DNA of 64,000 nucleotides from Acinetobacter sp. CFCC 10889 (GTDB lineage Bacteria > Pseudomonadota > Gammaproteobacteria > Pseudomonadales > Moraxellaceae): contig NZ_LQXQ01000001.1 of assembly GCF_003268395.1 (NCBI RefSeq), positions 1 to 64,000 on the forward strand. The letters are read 5' to 3'. Below are positions 6,663 through 14,883 of the stretch, piece by piece. Positions within the stretch are counted from its first letter, which is position 1. Each line of letters starts with the position of its first letter. The translations under genes and the position numbers were made by a program. Below the pieces are notes generated by a model. It made no database searches. It was not told the origin of the DNA and saw only the letters and a list, made by a program, of their open reading frames with translations.

Positions 6663-8567
6663 ATGGAATTACAAAGCTTAGTCATTAATAACACAGCACG
6701 TATTGAACAAAATCATGCTGAAAACACGATGACCATTTACGTGGGTGACTCAGCTCAACGCCTTTCAAACATCATTAAAGACTTTCCAGATAATTGCTAT
6801 GTGAACAAACAAATTACTGGTTGCGGTGGTACTACACTTGTTTTAAGAAATTTAGTTGATTATGTCGTCCTTGTGCCGTATGTGAATCTTTTAAAATCAA
6901 AAGTTGCAGACAATAAAGATATTGATTCAATCAATTTAATCATTCGTGGTGGAAAGTGGACTGATAATGATGATGAAATTTCAGAACAGCTTTTAGATAG
7001 ATCAAAACCCCGCAAAATCATTTGCACATTTGACTCACTACCCGCATTAATGAAAATCAAAGGATTCAATCCCAGTGAATTTAAGCTGCTTGTAGATGAA
7101 TCACATACTTTAGTCAATCTGGGTTCGTTCAAGGCCCCAAAGTGCGAATTTATCCTACAAAACTATTCAAAGTTTTCTAGTGCTGTTTTCTTGACAGCAA
7201 CACCAACAAAACGTGAATACTTCCCTGACATGATCAATCATCTACCGCTTTGTACGATTGAATGGGATAACGTCCGTGAAGTTAAATTTAATCTACAACG
7301 CTTAGAAAAAGGCGTAAGCATTAACAATGCCCTATTTAACCTATGTTTAAGTTTTTTATTAGGTCGTGAGGAAGGTAACGCCCATATTTTCTATAACTCT
7401 GTAACTGAAATCACCAAAGTTATGGAATGGTTAAGTAAAATAATAGGATCTGACGGAAAGCCTGCTTTTAATCGTGATGATATTCGCTTGATCTGTTCTA
7501 AATCCCCAAATAATGAAAAAAAATTAGACAATAAACTTGGCGCATGGGGCTTGGTCGATGATGTGGTAGATAACCCAGTAGGTAAATTAAATTTCTATAC
7601 ATCTACCATGTTTGAGGGTGCGGATATTTACGACAAAAAAGGTAAAACATACATCATCATCAACGGACTGCGGGATTATACCAAAATTGATTTTTTTGTT
7701 TTGATTCCTCAAATTTGCGGTCGCTTACGTGATAGTGAATACAATGAATCCATCAATATTCTTTTAAGTAATGTACCTGAAGTTGCAAGCTGTACTAAAG
7801 ATGAATGGCAATCCACTGTATTAACCAAAATTCAAGGTTCAAATGATCTTCTTGAAGCTTTAAATAGCCCCGTAAATAAAGATAAACCCGCTGTTGTGAA
7901 AGCTTTACTAGACAGCATAGGCAAAGATCCATATATCTTCTTAAATGACGACACCAAGCAATACTACGTGTCGGACGTTGCCTTAAAATCTGAATTGCAA
8001 TCTTATGAAGCAATGGAAGCAACTTATGTGGTCCGTGATGTTGAAGGTGTGGACTATCAAGCATCTGGATTTTCAGCATCATTTCGAGATCTATTGAATG
8101 ATGAATCAAAACAAGTGCAATTCACTAGCCCTATCTCTGGTATGTCCAAGCTATTAAGCGGATACCAAAGCTTCAGTGAAACAATGGAAGAATATGTGAC
8201 GGCGCGCGAAAAGCCCGATGAACAAATTTATACGCTCATAGATGCCCGTAACCTGGTATTTAGAAAGTATTTTGATTCATTAGGTGCGGATAAGATTAAA
8301 GCCCTCAGATATAGAAATAAGGACATTACAGAACTATATGAAGCCGAATTTTCATCACAAGACAATAAAAGGACCATTCAAGCCCGCTTAGCATTAAGGA
8401 ATGGTGAATTTATCTCTAATGTCGATGCTAAGGAAAAGCTAAAAACAATCTATGAAGCTTTGGAAATTAATAAAGCTGCCAAAGCCAAAGATCTATTTGA
8501 TTGGTATGACTTAAAAATGACTAAATACAAAGGTGTTAATGGGTTGGTTGTGACTAAGATTAAGTGA
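6663..8567 (+). CDS. Superfamily 2 helicase-like protein, possible replication protein
   Basis: A 634-aa protein with SF2-type motifs in the right order: 'TGCGGTT' at about residues 52-58 (motif I position), 'LLVDESHTL' near 142-150 (DExH), 'LTATPT' near 178-183 (motif III), and 'ICGRLRD' near 352-358 (motif VI with Arg fingers). The Walker A lysine is replaced (GCGGTT instead of GxGKT), which is unusual. The architecture is like origin-binding helicases of the UL9 type, found in some phages. It stands alone next to the AT-rich candidate origin, so replication initiation or origin melting is a reasonable inference. Its promoter overlaps a repeated operator-like motif. Confidence 0.6.
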   Translation: MELQSLVINNTARIEQNHAENTMTIYVGDSAQRLSNIIKDFPDNCYVNKQITGCGGTTLVLRNLVDYVVLVPYVNLLKSKVADNKDIDSINLIIRGGKWTDNDDEISEQLLDRSKPRKIICTFDSLPALMKIKGFNPSEFKLLVDESHTLVNLGSFKAPKCEFILQNYSKFSSAVFLTATPTKREYFPDMINHLPLCTIEWDNVREVKFNLQRLEKGVSINNALFNLCLSFLLGREEGNAHIFYNSVTEITKVMEWLSKIIGSDGKPAFNRDDIRLICSKSPNNEKKLDNKLGAWGLVDDVVDNPVGKLNFYTSTMFEGADIYDKKGKTYIIINGLRDYTKIDFFVLIPQICGRLRDSEYNESINILLSNVPEVASCTKDEWQSTVLTKIQGSNDLLEALNSPVNKDKPAVVKALLDSIGKDPYIFLNDDTKQYYVSDVALKSELQSYEAMEATYVVRDVEGVDYQASGFSASFRDLLNDESKQVQFTSPISGMSKLLSGYQSFSETMEEYVTAREKPDEQIYTLIDARNLVFRKYFDSLGADKIKALRYRNKDITELYEAEFSSQDNKRTIQARLALRNGEFISNVDAKEKLKTIYEALEINKAAKAKDLFDWYDLKMTKYKGVNGLVVTKIK

Positions 8568-8598
8568 ATCATAAATATGACTAATCATATTTATGATT
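8567..8598. terminator. AT-rich 14-bp perfect inverted repeat between convergent genes
   Basis: AATCATAAATATGA / TCATATTTATGATT with a 4-nt loop lies between the convergent ends at 8567 and 8608. It is placed like a two-way terminator but is AT-only. It shares the ATCATA word with the 8-bp arrays, so it may instead be a protein site. Confidence 0.4.
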
Positions 8599-8607
8599 AA
8601 ATAAAAA

Positions 8608-9102
8608 TTAAACCCCGTTAGCATGTGCTTCTATGGCTTCATCTATAGAGTCATATACCTCATGCTCATCTTTAAACTGATTGAGATCTAATAACCCTTT
8701 TGATACGGCGTACCGTAAAGGGAAATTATTAAAAATCATATTCTCCTTTTTCACCAGAATTAACATGCCTGCACAATACATCTCGTTTTTAAGTGTAGTC
8801 TGATATTTTTCCTGAACATCCATAAAATACGGATCAGCTTCTAGCTTTTGACGCTCTGTATTGATTTCCATAAATGAATGACCATCTTCAGCCATGCATT
8901 GCAAAATTTCTTCTATTTCGCTTTGTGCTTCTCGGTATTCATTGTAAGCATCATAATCAACGGTTTTATGACAAGAGAAAGACCGATCCTCTTTAGTAAC
9001 GTGGTTAAATCTTTCTTTTAACCCCTCTGGGTGAAGATATGTATTCCCTTTTTTAAAGGGACAATCTTTACATGCTTTCTTTAAATTAAATGTATTACAC
9101 AT
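8608..9102 (-). CDS. Cys-rich DUF6283-like protein
   Basis: A 164-aa protein with 'CKDCPFKKG' near the N-terminus, 'FSCHKT' near residue 44 and 'CAGML' near 110. The spaced C-x-x-C-P-F, S-C-H-K-T and C-A-G signature is that of small phage/plasmid proteins annotated DUF6283, with a likely metal or iron-sulphur site. Molecular function unknown. The ATG at 9102 has AGGTG upstream. It follows the C5 methyltransferase with a 13-nt gap. Confidence 0.6.
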   Translation of the reverse strand: MCNTFNLKKACKDCPFKKGNTYLHPEGLKERFNHVTKEDRSFSCHKTVDYDAYNEYREAQSEIEEILQCMAEDGHSFMEINTERQKLEADPYFMDVQEKYQTTLKNEMYCAGMLILVKKENMIFNNFPLRYAVSKGLLDLNQFKDEHEVYDSIDEAIEAHANGV

Positions 9103-9115
9103 AACTTACACCTGT

Positions 9116-10318
9116 TTAAGCCGCACCTTTATATTTTTTCTCATGTTTGAAATTTGCTTCAACTAAAGCCCGCGCAAGTTGCGGGCAGACCGAATTACCA
9201 ACCATTCGATTTTGTTCTGTTTTGGTTAGATTTACGGTTTGACCGTTTTCATCCATTCCATAGCTAAAAATATAAGAATCGGGAAATCCTTGTGCCTTAA
9301 AAAGCTCTACAGGCTGAAGCATACGCAACCCAATATCAATGATTTGATGTGGTACACCTTTAACTGTGACAAGTCCGAATCGTTCTTTAGCTGTCACTGT
9401 ACGCAATGGGTCAGTCAAACTGTTACCATCTTTTTCATTGCCATAGAATGCAGTCAGAAAGGCTTGAACGGCTGCAAAATGCCCTGCACTGGATGTAATT
9501 GTGTGCAAAGGCTCATTTGCATTCTGACCAACACAACCGTTTCTTAATTTAATCAATGTTCCTGTTACAAGGCTGTTATGATCTTTCGCTGTTACAGTGC
9601 TAAGAGGATCTTTAATATCATTACCGATAATTCCAGTGTAGTGTTTTGCCATACATCGAGGTGATGACGCATTTGCACATTCAGTCAATATCGGCACACA
9701 TACACCAAGCGCATGGCCTGAACCACCTGGTCTTTTAATAAAACTGCCTGCCGTAATTGTAGGTAATGGTTTTTGAATATCTTCACCGTGACTATTAAAG
9801 CGAAACTTCATCAAAAATGGAGATTGTTTTTCATTAACCACATAAGGCTCATCGCTATTAATGACATATTTGGATAGCCCTGCTGCGACACGGCGTAATG
9901 TGGCATCGGCTAAAGGCTTTTTTCGGTCAAAAATACTAGGGCATGGATATGACCAGTCAATACATTCAGCAGCAGTACGCCAAGCTTTCAAAACCCCATT
10001 TTGCACCAAGACACTTTTAGGGTCGCCGTGTGTTGGTTCGGGCCATTGAATTTTTAATCCATCCCTACGAGCAATTAAGAAAAAACGCTTACGGATGGTG
10101 GGCGAACCATAGTCACATGCTCTTAATTCACGATAATCCACTTGATAGCCTTGACGTTTAAGCGCATTCACAAATGAATTAAAAGTACGTCCTTTATTTT
10201 TTGGGCATGGTTTTCCATCTTCACCTAAATCACCCCATGTTTTAAATTCCTCAACATTCTCAAGCATGATAATACGTGGGCGAGTTTTGGCAGCCCAACG
10301 TAATGCAACCCATGCCAA
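9116..10318 (-). CDS. DNA cytosine-C5 methyltransferase, C-terminal part (frameshifted)
   Basis: This frame carries 'IIMLENVEEF' (motif VI, Glu that protonates the target cytosine), an Arg-rich 'TIRKRFFLIARRDG' (motif VIII) and, near the end, 'QPVELFKAQGFPDSY ... RMVGNSVCPQLARALV' (motifs IX and X). In-frame sequence upstream reads 'SKAKGGKPVEKKIRG', continuous with the catalytic 'SPDCKHF' of the frame at 10359-10625 if one A is removed from the A6 run at 10363-10368. The complete enzyme would be about 500 aa. It would methylate phage DNA against host restriction or regulate genes. Confidence 0.8.
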   Translation of the reverse strand: MAWVALRWAAKTRPRIIMLENVEEFKTWGDLGEDGKPCPKNKGRTFNSFVNALKRQGYQVDYRELRACDYGSPTIRKRFFLIARRDGLKIQWPEPTHGDPKSVLVQNGVLKAWRTAAECIDWSYPCPSIFDRKKPLADATLRRVAAGLSKYVINSDEPYVVNEKQSPFLMKFRFNSHGEDIQKPLPTITAGSFIKRPGGSGHALGVCVPILTECANASSPRCMAKHYTGIIGNDIKDPLSTVTAKDHNSLVTGTLIKLRNGCVGQNANEPLHTITSSAGHFAAVQAFLTAFYGNEKDGNSLTDPLRTVTAKERFGLVTVKGVPHQIIDIGLRMLQPVELFKAQGFPDSYIFSYGMDENGQTVNLTKTEQNRMVGNSVCPQLARALVEANFKHEKKYKGAA

Positions 10319-10358
10319 TCCACGTATCTTCTTTTCTACAGGCTTGCCGCCTTTAGCT

Positions 10359-10625
10359 TTAGAAAAAATGTTTACAGTCAGGTGAAAGCCATACCAAGCC
10401 TACAGGTTGATTACCCGTCACTTGGATCGGATCAATGTCCCATACTGATTCACAATAATGCTTGGTATCAGGATGATTCACTCGATGCATCGCTAAAGCT
10501 TTTGGGTCATGGTTGATTGCAACATCTACAGGACGATTAAATGCCTGTTCTAGCCCCGTACTTGTGCCGCCACCGCCCGCAAAATTATCAATGATTAACT
10601 CATGTGGAAGTAAGTCAAAAGTCAT
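10359..10625 (-). CDS. DNA cytosine-C5 methyltransferase, N-terminal part (frameshifted)
   Basis: Holds motif I 'DNFAGGGGTSTGLE' (AdoMet binding) and motif IV 'WLSPDCKHF' with the catalytic Cys in the PDC form used by a phage subfamily. It then runs out of frame at a six-base homopolymer (10363-10368). The ATG at 10625 is preferred to the one at 10664 because the latter reaches into the 8-bp repeat array. The array ends about 42 nt before this start and may regulate it. Confidence 0.75.
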   Translation of the reverse strand: MTFDLLPHELIIDNFAGGGGTSTGLEQAFNRPVDVAINHDPKALAMHRVNHPDTKHYCESVWDIDPIQVTGNQPVGLVWLSPDCKHFF

Positions 10626-10666
10626 GCTGTTTTTCCTGTTTAAAAATTTAATATGATAAATCATAA

Positions 10667-10730
10667 ATATGATTATATGATTATATGATTATATGATTAT
10701 ATGATTATATGATTATATGATTATATGATT
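10667..10730. repeat. 8-bp tandem repeat array A (ATCATATA, about 8 units)
   Basis: On the + strand the unit reads TATATGAT. About 64 bases of near-perfect repeat lie between the methyltransferase start and the double-HTH gene, whose last codons (NHII) and stop are built from the array. One of seven such arrays in the window. Confidence 0.9.
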
Positions 10731-11141
10731 CAAGGCGATCTTCAAATTTCTTTCAATCTCTCTAATTGCCTGACGTACAGCGGTTATCCCGTATTTTAGA
10801 ATGGAATAACGTTTATCTTTTTTTGCATTGCATAACTGACGCAAGGCAAACGGTGTAATCCCCATGCGCTGTGCAAGTGCTATTTGTCGCCCTTGTTTTT
10901 TACTCATCCATTTTTTCATGAAGCGCAACAAATCAATCGCCCGCTTTTCATCACGTTCAATTTTGAATTGCTGCACTTTGATCCGATCCATTTCAAGCAA
11001 TGAAAGACCATATACTGAGATACGACTCCATAGCGTTTGACGCTTTGTATTTAAACGCCGTGCCAACTCTGATAAACGTCCTCTACGCTTTCCGACCCAC
11101 TTTTCAAGCGTGATATGAAATTTAAGCCGATACCCCAACAT
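10713..11141 (-). CDS. Protein with two helix-turn-helix-like repeats
   Basis: A 142-aa basic protein made of two similar units. Unit 1 is 'WVGKRRGRLSELARRLNTKRQTLWSRI' and unit 2 'WMSKKQGRQIALAQRMGITPFALRQL'; each begins with a Trp, then a G-R, an A-x-x-(L/M) turn and a recognition-like helix. This suggests two DNA-binding domains from an internal duplication. The C-terminus is encoded by the 8-bp array. It overlaps the start-proximal end of the helicase-loader operon (ends 1 nt apart). Possibly a regulator or replication accessory; a RepA/replication role cannot be excluded. Confidence 0.55.
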   Translation of the reverse strand: MLGYRLKFHITLEKWVGKRRGRLSELARRLNTKRQTLWSRISVYGLSLLEMDRIKVQQFKIERDEKRAIDLLRFMKKWMSKKQGRQIALAQRMGITPFALRQLCNAKKDKRYSILKYGITAVRQAIREIERNLKIALNHIII

Positions 11142-12110
11142 TTAAAAAAACTCAATTTCATTAGCTTGGGCTGTGCGATACCCCTCCCAATCACAATTCA
11201 CAACGATAATTCGATTCTTTTCTGCAAAGCGGTCCTTAGCCCGTGCGCCTATAATTTCTTGTAATTGATCAAATGGTACGTTTGAAGTAATGACAGTGGG
11301 CAAGCGGCGTTTATATCGCTCATCAATGATCATCATATAAGCTTCAAATAAATGCTCACTTTGCGACACACTGCCAATGTCATCAATGCACAAAAACGGC
11401 ACTTTGATTAACTTGGCCATAAGTGCTTTATATGTGGATTCACTATCTTTACGCCATGTTGCATAAATTTCAGCATTGAGTTTTGCTTCAGTGATAAATA
11501 AGCATTTGTATGTGGCATTAAACGTTATATCGTTCGGATCTAAGCTATCGCATTTCACAGAACGTAAAACAATGTTCTGCATCAAAATACTGGCCATGAC
11601 CGTTTTACCTGTCCCCATGTTCCCAGTTAAGTAAATATTCTGGTGTCCTTCCGTTGTTTTGGACTCAAACATAGATAAAACATACTGTTTAAAACGATCA
11701 TAAATACGTGTTTGCTTTTCACTTCTAACAGTTTTTGAAAGCTCTTTAAAAGTACCAAAGCTATTGACGGGCAATTCAGCTTTTCTACATTCCTGTTTTA
11801 CCCAATCATTCATTTTTGTTTTAAGCTGTTCTGTCATTGCTTCAGTACGGCATTCAGGACATTGAGCATGTTTAGAAATGACTTCAGGTACTTTAACGAT
11901 CTGATCACCATGCTTTAAACATGAAATAGGCACTTCAACCAAATCAATAAAACCAAAATCCAATTTTTTAACCTGGTTCGCAATCGCTTTTTTAGCTTCT
12001 TGCTGTTCACAGTAGGGACAGTTTTTATTTAGCTCACTCTCAAACTTGATATAACCGCCGTGTGTTTCACACTGAAATTCTTCTTTAGCCACATTAACCA
12101 TTGTATTCAT
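11142..12110 (-). CDS. DnaC/IstB-type AAA+ helicase loader with zinc-binding N-terminus
   Basis: About 322 aa from the ATG at 12110, 1 nt after the upstream stop; the longer frame (to 12284) is a shadow of that gene. Residues 14-87 hold two C-x-x-H ... C-x-x-C modules ('CETH', 'CPYC', 'CLKH', 'CPEC'), likely two zinc sites. The AAA+ core has Walker A 'GNMGTGKT' at 163-170 and Walker B 'FLCIDDIG'. This is the DnaC family that loads the replicative helicase. It acts with the winged-helix replication protein just upstream, like lambda O/P or phage DnaC pairs. Confidence 0.8.
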   Translation of the reverse strand: MNTMVNVAKEEFQCETHGGYIKFESELNKNCPYCEQQEAKKAIANQVKKLDFGFIDLVEVPISCLKHGDQIVKVPEVISKHAQCPECRTEAMTEQLKTKMNDWVKQECRKAELPVNSFGTFKELSKTVRSEKQTRIYDRFKQYVLSMFESKTTEGHQNIYLTGNMGTGKTVMASILMQNIVLRSVKCDSLDPNDITFNATYKCLFITEAKLNAEIYATWRKDSESTYKALMAKLIKVPFLCIDDIGSVSQSEHLFEAYMMIIDERYKRRLPTVITSNVPFDQLQEIIGARAKDRFAEKNRIIVVNCDWEGYRTAQANEIEFF

Positions 12111-12111
12111 A

Positions 12112-13134
12112 TCAGAACCCATCCAAATCAATTGCAGCTTGTTGTGCGATTTTTTGCAGTGCTTCAGCATCGACCTGTTCAGCCTGACTTGATTGAGGCT
12201 GAACATGGGTAAAACGGCTAAAATCCTGCTTAGGTTTCGCTTTAGGTGTGTTTTTAGGTGCTTTTGGTAGTTCAGTGAAGCCATTTGCTCTCAAACGGGC
12301 AATATGGGCGTTTTGCCCCGCTTTTGAGGTGTGAATTTTGTTGAGAAATACAATGAAATTTAATAATCGTTTATGAGGGGTTAAATTTTTATATTGAGAA
12401 TGATTTAAATTGAAATCAAGTAAGTAACTGTCTAATTGTGCTTGTGTTGAAACAACATTAGATAACATCGACATATTCAATCTTGCTTTCACAATAGGAT
12501 CATCAATTTTTAAAGGAAAACGATTTATGATTTCCTGTTTTTCAATTTTTTTCTGTTCTTCGCTATTACTAATGGTACTTCTTGAATCATCGTAATTATT
12601 AGTGTTGCTTTCCCCGTTGACGGAAAACCCGCTTGCGGTTAATTCATTTTCAGTATAAAAAGTCATGGATTCATCCTGGTAATCTACATTGAAATCAAAA
12701 CCTAATTGAGCATCTTCTAATTGCTCTTTTTGCTGCTCTGTTGCTGCTTTGGCATCACCAAGTTCTAGCGATGGTTGCAATTGTTCTGGGCTTTCAAAGA
12801 TTTGATAAATGACTTCGCCAAACTGACCATTTTCACTTTTTAATTGTGTGCGTTTGACATAGCCCAGTGATTCAAGACGCTTCAGCATATTGCGTATAGC
12901 ATCTCGCCCATCTTTGCCACGTTTTGCCAATGCTTCAATACAAACACGATGATGATTGCTCCAACTCAACAAGTAAGTGAGCAATCCAAGATCAGAAAAT
13001 TTTTCAATATTTTTGTCACGCATAACCTTGTTTGAGATGACACAATAGGGATTTTCCTTGTTATGTTGATCTCTAAACACAGTTACACGTTTTGCAGCAT
13101 TTTCTAACTGCAAAGCAATAGATAGATCCGTCAT
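12112..13134 (-). CDS. Winged-helix replication initiation-type protein
   Basis: A 340-aa protein with an N-terminal winged-helix domain: 'DKNIEKFSDLGLLTYLLSW ... RDAIRNMLKRLESLGYVKR' over residues about 35-95 is the HTH_36/phage O type. A long, low-complexity polar middle is followed by a basic C-terminus ('PKAPKNTPKAKPKQ'). Paired with the helicase loader that starts 1 nt after its stop, it is the likely initiator or primosome protein. Start ATG at 13134; weak AGGAAA upstream. Confidence 0.65.
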   Translation of the reverse strand: MTDLSIALQLENAAKRVTVFRDQHNKENPYCVISNKVMRDKNIEKFSDLGLLTYLLSWSNHHRVCIEALAKRGKDGRDAIRNMLKRLESLGYVKRTQLKSENGQFGEVIYQIFESPEQLQPSLELGDAKAATEQQKEQLEDAQLGFDFNVDYQDESMTFYTENELTASGFSVNGESNTNNYDDSRSTISNSEEQKKIEKQEIINRFPLKIDDPIVKARLNMSMLSNVVSTQAQLDSYLLDFNLNHSQYKNLTPHKRLLNFIVFLNKIHTSKAGQNAHIARLRANGFTELPKAPKNTPKAKPKQDFSRFTHVQPQSSQAEQVDAEALQKIAQQAAIDLDGF

Positions 13135-13181
13135 TCTGCTTTCCTGAAAATAAAAATTTAAAAATAAAAAATAAAACTTAC

Positions 13182-13493
13182 TTATTTGACTTCATCTAAC
13201 GTGAAGCAAATATCTTGTGCCAAAATAGATTTTTTAGAAATTTCCTCTAATTTTTCAGCACGGTGCTTAGGTAATGGCAATTGCCCTTTGAGATACTTAC
13301 AAATACTGGGCTGTTGAACTTCAAGATAAGTTGCTGCTTCAGTTTGATTTTTGAAATAAAGTCCAATTGCTAGATTTAAACGCAATATTTTGTCTATTAC
13401 TGAATTAGGGTAATGCTTAGCAGTATCATCAATAGAGAAGCGTTCTAATAATTCCACACGCTGCTGATCTGTAAAACTCATAACAGTTAGCAT
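13182..13493 (-). CDS. Cro/YdaS-like helix-turn-helix regulator
   Basis: A 103-aa protein with 'NQTEAATYLEVQQPSICKYLKGQLPLPKHRAEKLEEIS', a compact XRE/YdaS-type helix-turn-helix in which the second and third helices and the GxxxxP tail are clear. It is divergent from the CI-like gene at 13688, the classic arrangement of a lysogeny switch. The start has a TTAGGAATA run just upstream that serves as its ribosome site. It would repress the CI promoter and/or its own operon. Confidence 0.7.
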   Translation of the reverse strand: MLTVMSFTDQQRVELLERFSIDDTAKHYPNSVIDKILRLNLAIGLYFKNQTEAATYLEVQQPSICKYLKGQLPLPKHRAEKLEEISKKSILAQDICFTLDEVK

Positions 13494-13598
13494 ACAAAAT
13501 ATTCCTAATTATCACATGTGGGAATAATATTATAAAAATAGGAATACATTAGCAACTAAAAAGAATCTTTTAGGTTTTTATCAAGTCATAGTCTTTCA

Positions 13599-13643
13599 AT
13601 GCTTTTAAGCATAAAATCAAACAAAACACATGCTTAAAAGTAT
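13599..13643. promoter_or_regulatory. Candidate operators of the CI/Cro switch
   Basis: Two related 14-bp sites lie in the divergent spacer: ATGCTTTTAAGCAT at 13599-13612 (a perfect palindrome) and ATGCTTAAAAGTAT at 13630-13643, 31 nt apart. Their position upstream of the CI-like gene fits repressor sites. Confidence 0.55.
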
Positions 13644-13687
13644 TATTTTTTAAGTGCGTTTATAGACAGTATGTAATTGAGGTAATT

Positions 13688-14374
13688 ATGAATATGCAAA
13701 ATAATATGACAGTCGGAGATAGATTATCCCGATTATTACAACAGCAGAATATATCACAAGCAGAATTAGCAGACATGTTAGATGTGGAGCAAGGAACTGT
13801 TAGTAAAATATGTACAAATAAAACTAAAAAAAGTAAATACTTACTTGAAATTGCTTCAATATTAAACGTAAGTATAGAATGGTTACTTTATGGGGTTGGT
13901 GAAAAAGATTCAACGGAAAGCATAATTTCTAATCAAAGCGGTTTGCTACAACAAGCAAATAAATTTATTCTTATTAGAAAGTATGGTGATATAAATTCTA
14001 GGGTCGATGAATCACCAGATACAACCCATGATAAGGAAAATAATTTAATGTTTGATAAAGAGCTTTTACCAGAAGGGAAAACGGTTGATGATATTGAATA
14101 CATCATTGTTCAAGACACAGGTATGGGGAAAATTGCAAATGTTGGCGCAAGAGTAACATTTGATAAAACAAATACTTCAGTGATTTCTGGGAAACTTTAT
14201 ACGATTGAAATTGGAGGGCTGTTACAACCACGCTATCTGTTTTTATTGCCTGATCAACAAGTCAGAATTAGTGCTGAAGATAAAGAAAACTATCCAGATG
14301 TAATTGTTAAACTAGATCAATCTAATTTCAAAATATTAGGTAAAGTAATAACAATCACAAATATTGTGAACTAA
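13688..14374 (+). CDS. CI-like repressor with inactive S24 peptidase-like domain
   Basis: A 228-aa protein. Residues 5-65 form an XRE helix-turn-helix ('ISQAELADMLDVEQGTVSKICTNKTKKSKYL'). The C-terminal half aligns by pattern with LexA/CI S24 domains ('YIIVQDTGMGKIANVGARVTFD ... GKLYTIEIGG'). In the usual G-D-S-M motif, this protein has D-T-G-M, so the nucleophilic serine is Gly, and no lysine stands where the catalytic Lys is expected. It is probably not self-cleaving, so induction would need another route (an antirepressor, for example). First gene of the rightward maintenance block. Confidence 0.75.
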   Translation: MNMQNNMTVGDRLSRLLQQQNISQAELADMLDVEQGTVSKICTNKTKKSKYLLEIASILNVSIEWLLYGVGEKDSTESIISNQSGLLQQANKFILIRKYGDINSRVDESPDTTHDKENNLMFDKELLPEGKTVDDIEYIIVQDTGMGKIANVGARVTFDKTNTSVISGKLYTIEIGGLLQPRYLFLLPDQQVRISAEDKENYPDVIVKLDQSNFKILGKVITITNIVN

Positions 14375-14393
14375 ATTATAACTTATTTAGAAT

Positions 14394-14418
14394 AAAGGCG
14401 ACTTATGTTGCCTTTTTT
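14394..14418 (+). terminator. Rho-independent terminator after the repressor
   Basis: AAAGGCGAC / GTTGCCTTT (one G-T wobble or mismatch) with TTTTTT after it. Confidence 0.6.
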
Positions 14419-14617
14419 ATTCCTTATAATTCCCTACAAAATTTAAGAAAAGAAATAAAAATACCTTTTTACCATTTTTTTAACAAAATTTAACCAATTA
14501 GAAAGAAAATAAACCAAAAGTGTAATTTCCTTTATATTCTAATAAATTCCCTATTGCTAAATTTAGGAATAATTATTATTCTTTTGGGAATAATTTTGTA
14601 TTTATAAGGTGATCCTT

Positions 14618-14806
14618 ATGTTTAAAGCACTTTTAGTTTTTTTAACGAAAGATTTTATTAAAAACATCATCATGTTTATTGTGTTCTTTGGTGGCTTAAC
14701 TTTCGTTCTTTTTCTTACGCTGATCATGTGGGTAGATGCTTCACAAATTGAGGAACAAGGTCGTTTGGATGCAAACGAGAAATACTTTGAAGTGATGAAA
14801 CGTTAA
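14618..14806 (+). CDS. Small single-span membrane protein
   Basis: A 62-aa protein with one long hydrophobic span ('IIMFIVFFGGLTFVLFLTLIMWV') and a charged C-terminus. The ATG at 14618 is chosen over a GTG 9 nt earlier because TAAGG lies 8 nt before it. The leader ATAAGG-tgat-CCTTAT can form a short hairpin hiding the ribosome site. GGAATAATT words lie upstream at 14563-14598. Function unknown; a superinfection exclusion role is possible by analogy only. Confidence 0.55.
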   Translation: MFKALLVFLTKDFIKNIIMFIVFFGGLTFVLFLTLIMWVDASQIEEQGRLDANEKYFEVMKR

Positions 14807-14815
14807 AAATTTTTA

Positions 14816-14855
14816 ATCATATAATCATATAATCATATAATCATATAATCATATA
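14816..14855. repeat. 8-bp tandem repeat array B (ATCATATA, 5 units)
   Basis: Five perfect units, followed by TTGTATGATTTAT, just upstream of the ERF gene. The inverted 'GATTTAT' end is shared with arrays D, E and F. Confidence 0.9.
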
Positions 14856-14883
14856 TTGTATGATTTATAATGGAATCAATAAT

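Noticed and set aside
10625-12284. Longest reading frames as true genes at 10664 and 12284
   Set aside because: Their N-terminal extensions reach into the repeat array or the upstream gene; closer ATGs at 10625 and 12110 fit better.
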